Below, piece by piece: positions 59,919 to 64,000 of a stretch of 64,000 bases of DNA. Source of the stretch: Trichoplusia ni (lineage: Eukaryota; Arthropoda; Insecta; Lepidoptera; Noctuidae); the NCBI RefSeq assembly GCF_003590095.1, contig NC_039481.1, positions 9,889,895-9,953,894 on the forward strand, in the 5' to 3' direction. The notes under the pieces were generated by a model, which was not told where the DNA came from, did no database searches, and worked only from the letters and a program-made list of their open reading frames with translations. The stretch's first letter is position 1. The number at the start of each line of letters is the position of its first letter. The position numbers and the translations under genes are program-made.

Positions 59919-60148
59919 ACGACCTCCGTGGTCGAGTGGCGTACGCACCGGTTTCAAGGTGTCGCTAGCTCTGAGGTCCCGGGTTCGATCCCCGGTCGGG
60001 TCAATGTAAAAATTCACATTTCTACATTGTCTCGGGTCTGGGTGTTTGTGGTACCTTCGTTGTATCTGAATTCCATAACACGAGTGGTTTAGCAACTTAC
60101 TTTGGGTTCAGAACAATGTATGAGATGTTGTCCGCATTTATTATAAAA
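59919..60148 (+). repeat. tRNA-derived SINE, copy 2
   Basis: Nearly identical to 3873-4122, including A box GTGGTCGAGTGGCG, B box GGGTTCGATCCCC and the TTGTCCGCATTTATT end. It has two extra Ts in the D-anticodon region and a shorter tail. The similarity implies recent activity of the family. Confidence 0.8.
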
Positions 60149-63100
60149 AAATCACTCATATATTAAATGTTTTAACTGCACCCTTAAACTCACTTTAAAT
60201 GACATCCAGCTAAACAGTATACTCTAAAGGATGACATTCAATTCAAAAGCATAGTTAAGACCCAAAAGCATGCTGCGAGTCATCCAAAATGATTCCAAAC
60301 AAATCCAAAATGAGAACAGAACAAATGAACGAAAAAGAACACAAAACAAAACAATATGAAATAACACAACTAAACGCGATACGAAACAAAAACTCCGAAC
60401 ATAACATATGTAACAAATCGATGGAGCCCAGATACAAACAAAAATCTCGCGTTTATACCCACAGTTACAAACAATACTGCGCATACCTTTCTATTTAAAC
60501 CGGCAACAATAAACGCTGGGAAAACAATTGGAAAATAAAACAAAGTACGGTATTCAGTAATTGCTTTTAATAATTAACAGGCGCGAGTGAATCAAGCGAT
60601 CACGCCGCGTTTCCAGCTACAAATCACTACGTGATTGCTGGTCCAAGGTACGAGCTATTGTGGTACTATGTACGGGTCCAGCACCACCTCTTAAACTAAG
60701 ACTGCTGTAGTTGTGATAGCGAGAAGCCAATGTACGCTGTTTCGCTCTCACAGTTGAATCAATCTCCCTTCTAGTGACTCTATTTTTTTGCATTAAAAGA
60801 ACTTCTTAAAAAAATTCTTATTCCTCATTTCAACAAAAAAGAAAACAATTACTTAAAAAAAGAATGCTGCAGAAAGAGTTTACTAGGTTTTCAAATGATG
60901 TGATGGATGATAAAACATTTCAGCCAGTGCAACATAATATTGTTATCAAGCAAAACGCTTTACAATTATCATATTTTATACTGTTAACGTCTTTCTTTCG
61001 GCTTTCAAAACTCTATCTACAGCCTTACCCATTTCTTCGCGCCAACATTTTCTTCTAACACCACATTTGGTACCCGCTTCCTCCTCCCACTTGCACCACA
61101 CACAATACAGTCCTTCTGCCATACATCAAGCACATTCAGACACATTGGTCCATTTAATGAATTGCACGCACGTCCTGATGCCTCCAAAATCTGTTGTGAT
61201 TTAAACCCCACCCAAATTAATTATAAGCTGGACATACTGATATTTTCCTCTATCGTGGAAAGCCCATTCTTCTTCGTTGGCCTCATTTTGGATGGTTTGC
61301 TTTTGACATGACCAAAGAGTCTACTGCCAAGCCGTTATCCGTCCGATTGTCATCAGACCTCATGAACCGTGATAGCTAGAAAGATGATTTCACAGATGTT
61401 ATATTTGTGGTGCGAATTGGAGAAGTCTTATGTCCAGTTGTGGACCTTAAAAGGCTAAATTGATATTGCACAAAATAAATATGGAGCTTGACCAGAGGTT
61501 GGAACGATCGCACAATGTTTTTCTTTAATCTATTCACTGCCTCTTATTAGCGAAATCAACAAATAAAAATAACACCTAAACCCGGATCAATAAGGTCCAA
61601 TTCCACCTTCAAAACAAGAAGACTAACTCAACTTAAGAAAATCTGTAATACCTTATCCACTATGAGCCCGGTTTCACCTGATAAATGCATCTCGAATTCA
61701 ATTAAGAGGAGTGTACTAAGCCGGTACGGGGAGGCCAGATTGTGAACGGTTCGCTTTAGCGATACTGCAACACGAATCGGAGTGAACAATTGCGTGTAAT
61801 TAGTTTCTCAAGCGTTAGCGGCGCTGTTAAGCGGATTACTGCTAAACTAATGAGGCATTTGGATACTGCTTCAGCGGCTTAATGGGCGATATCTAAGCTT
61901 TACGGTAGATTAAAAAAAGAAGGCACGAACTTAAACGTCTGTCCTTTAGTTTATTTCTGTCAAAGGACATATTTTACAGGAATAAATTGATGTATCATTT
62001 TGCTAAAAATATACCAGTATCGTTATTCCAATAGCAGAAGTAGAAGACTTTAAGTCTCTTTCCAATAACTATGTCCCAAGTGTTACCAAGTTAATTGGTT
62101 ACCGAATTACGACAAATACCAAAACTCAATTATACAGTTAAAAGAAAAACCGACAAGAATCTAAATCCTTCTTTATCAACAAATCGTTTTGAATATCCAG
62201 AAAAAAATTAAAGTTTCAAAAAACGAAAAATAAAATATTCAAATAATAACGAAAATCAAGACCACAGTTCCTAAAAAAAACTTCAAAGACTAAATTTGTT
62301 TTTTGCGTCCAGTATCAGGAAATGCTGGCAGTAAAGAACTCCGGACGTTGTGAAATAATACTCTAATTAAAGTACTCTTTGACACATAAGAGGGGTAGTG
62401 TAACCAATTTGGTTCAGTTAATTACGGGCTCGCATCGTTTTACGGCGCGACATGAGACGCCCTGTATACGAGATACAGGCTGTCCGAGTTGCGATCAGTT
62501 AGTATTTAATTTTCTCATGCGGAGAGAAATTCCTGCATTTTGTGTCAATGTGTTTTGTAGATTGGTATTATGCGTGAAATGTGTTTATTTTGGTAGATTC
62601 TGTATAACAATGGTTTATTTTGAAAGTTGATCTTGTTTAAATCTGACCTAACTTTCTAACGTCTTATCCTCATGCCGTATGCAGTTATAAGAACAAAAAA
62701 CAAAATCAAAGTAAAGATTGTAACAGTCATGAATTCGATGGGTGACTTTTTCAAAAAGAAACATTTTTGGGCGGAACTCGCAGCAATACTTATTCGCACT
62801 TTTCTTGCCTGCTTTTGTCCAGCAGAGGACAAAAATGGGCCGATAAAGATGATGGTGATAGTTAAAAGCACTGGAGAAACTGCAAAGGGTCAAGGTTTAA
62901 ATGTCACTGAGCCGACGCCAGCGCCTGAAAAATCGATTACAATATGTAGCAAAACGTAATTAGTCGTGTACATAGTTCCTGCTCACGCAAAAAAACGTCT
63001 GAACGTATTGCTATACTTAAAAGAAAAAAAATAACTGTATACAAGTAAACAAAAATATTGGTTTCAAACAGATTTACTTTTAAAGCTAAAACAAACATGA

Positions 63101-63179
63101 AATCACAAAATAGAATGTTGAAATAAACATGAATAAATACATTGTGTGGGTATTCAAGACAGAAAATAGGAAAAAGCCA
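60149..63179. other. Intergenic DNA, no supported gene
   Basis: AT-rich. Short frames at 60224-60498 (both strands), 61017-61211 (minus) and 62672-62959 (plus) have no recognisable motif. A repeat fragment with CATGAACCGTGATAGCTAGA lies near 61.36 kb. Confidence 0.4.
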
Positions 63180-63185
63180 TTTATT
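63180..63185 (-). terminator. Possible poly(A) signal for the 63.3-kb candidate exon
   Basis: AATAAA on the minus strand, 130 bp beyond the candidate stop codon. Only meaningful if that exon is real. Confidence 0.25.
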
Positions 63186-63314
63186 ACAAAACATAATTCA
63201 TTAAAGTCCATATAACTGCTTAGTGTATTAAACAAAGCCGTACATACAGTTAAAGTTGATTGCAATAGATCATTTGAACAACAAGAACATAGCTTTAACT
63301 AACACCAGGAGTTC

Positions 63315-63393
63315 TCATTTAAATCCCATAGCTTTGGCTCGTTTCCATATATGAAAGGTGGTTCCAACCAGCCCCGCCAATGCCACAGTGCAT
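63315..63393 (-). CDS. Candidate terminal exon of a small membrane protein (gene continues beyond 64,000)
   Basis: A 79-nt stretch on the minus strand follows an AAG acceptor and reads CTVALAGLVGTTFHIWKRAK then AMGFK and a TGA stop. This is a single hydrophobic helix plus a basic tail, like the C-terminus of a one-helix mitochondrial inner-membrane protein (a COX7A-type subunit is conceivable). Base composition is GC-richer than its surroundings, and an AATAAA lies 130 bp downstream. The upstream exon is not visible within the window. The acceptor's pyrimidine tract is poor, so this could be chance. Confidence 0.3.
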
Positions 63394-63599
63394 CTTAATC
63401 AGTAGGTTTTATCAAATATTTGTTATAGTAGTGCATAAAACACGTTTAAGTTAATGAATACTAGTTTAAAAATCTTCGTCAAACTATTATTTGTAAGCAT
63501 AAACAACTGTTTACCAGGAAGTGAAAAGTCATTAGACGCAGCATCAGCAATGATTTGATTTAAAAAAGTGACTTCTGCACAAACAGTTCAATAGTTATT
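63394..63599. other. AT-rich DNA upstream of the candidate exon
   Basis: If the candidate exon is real this is intron. Nothing else recognised. Confidence 0.3.
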
Positions 63600-63755
63600 T
63601 CAAAGGGGTTTCAAAAATACAGGACTCAATAAATGCACCAGATACGCACATGTGGATCTCACAAATGCATGTCCTACACGGGAATCAAACCCGGAACACA
63701 TTGCGCATCGTGGGCTTAGTATGATGGCAATACCACTAGTCTATCTCTGCCGTTA
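63600..63755 (-). repeat. tRNA-headed SINE, reverse orientation
   Basis: The reverse complement of GGGAATCAAACCCGG is a good B box. GTGGATCTCACAAATGCATG is the shared body. Its head end lies to the right, with TAGACTAGTGGTATTGCC as a degenerate A box. Confidence 0.6.
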
Positions 63756-64000
63756 AAATTGATTGATTAATGCTTAATGATTAATAATTAATTAGTATTC
63801 TAAACTTGAAGAATAATAAGAATTATTTTGATCAATCCCAAAAATACCACGAAATCCTATAATAGTCATAAATCTTTATCGTGCAAGTTGACAAACAATA
63901 CAACATACACAAGTGCTTATAAAAACCTCTCTTTGATCCTTTGTAACTCCACAAAAAGTTCAAAGATTAAACAGGAAATACAGGACCGGAGCAACATCAC

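Noticed and set aside
60224..60498. Overlapping frames on both strands at 60.2-60.5 kb
   Set aside because: Low-complexity A-rich DNA reads open in several frames.
62672..62959. 95-codon plus-strand frame beginning MPYAVIRTKN
   Set aside because: It overlaps equally long frames on the other strand; no family or codon signal.

Overview
This is a window of an insect nuclear genome, almost certainly a ditrysian moth and probably a noctuid-type lepidopteran. The reasons are AT-rich intergenic DNA, short GC-richer exons split by GT-AG introns, Lep1-type Helitron fragments (5' TC ... CTAG 3' inserted between A and T), tRNA-headed SINEs and several MITE families typical of Lepidoptera. No bacterial features, CRISPR arrays, rRNA genes or stand-alone tRNA genes were seen.

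Layout. (1) 0.26-2.27 kb, minus strand: a four-exon TSR2 gene (40S ribosome biogenesis chaperone). (2) 3.30-20.95 kb, plus strand: a 25-exon gene for TopBP1/Mus101, a multi-BRCT scaffold of replication initiation and ATR checkpoint activation. It is arranged head-to-head with TSR2 across about 1 kb that carries a YY1/Pho-like motif. My exon joins keep one frame across all 25 exons and give about 1,309 residues. Its introns hold many small transposons. (3) 21.0-23.6 kb: transposon debris, including a fragment of a transposon-associated protein, a hAT-type MITE with a perfect 8-bp target duplication, and a tRNA-headed SINE. (4) 23.68-26.83 kb, minus strand: a four-exon arylalkylamine/dopamine N-acetyltransferase-like gene (232 residues). 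(5) 30.77-32.25 and 35.01-36.50 kb, minus strand: two intronless, very similar cytochrome P450 genes of the CYP3 clan in tandem. They share a TATA box and a short promoter block but otherwise have different flanks. The second copy has Pro instead of the I-helix Thr. (6) 36.6-64 kb: mostly non-coding DNA with SINEs, Helitron remnants, inverted-repeat elements, a diverged 0.2-kb direct duplication, and two weak candidate exons (55.1-55.3 kb and 63.3-63.4 kb, both minus strand).

The genes do not form a pathway. TSR2 and TopBP1 are housekeeping genes that may share a promoter region. The acetyltransferase and the P450 pair belong to amine and xenobiotic/endobiotic metabolism. I found no clear novel system. 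The best leads are the altered I-helix of the second P450, the apparent gene conversion between the P450s, and the two unassigned exons. All splice sites are read by eye. Family calls rest on motif recognition, not on database searches.
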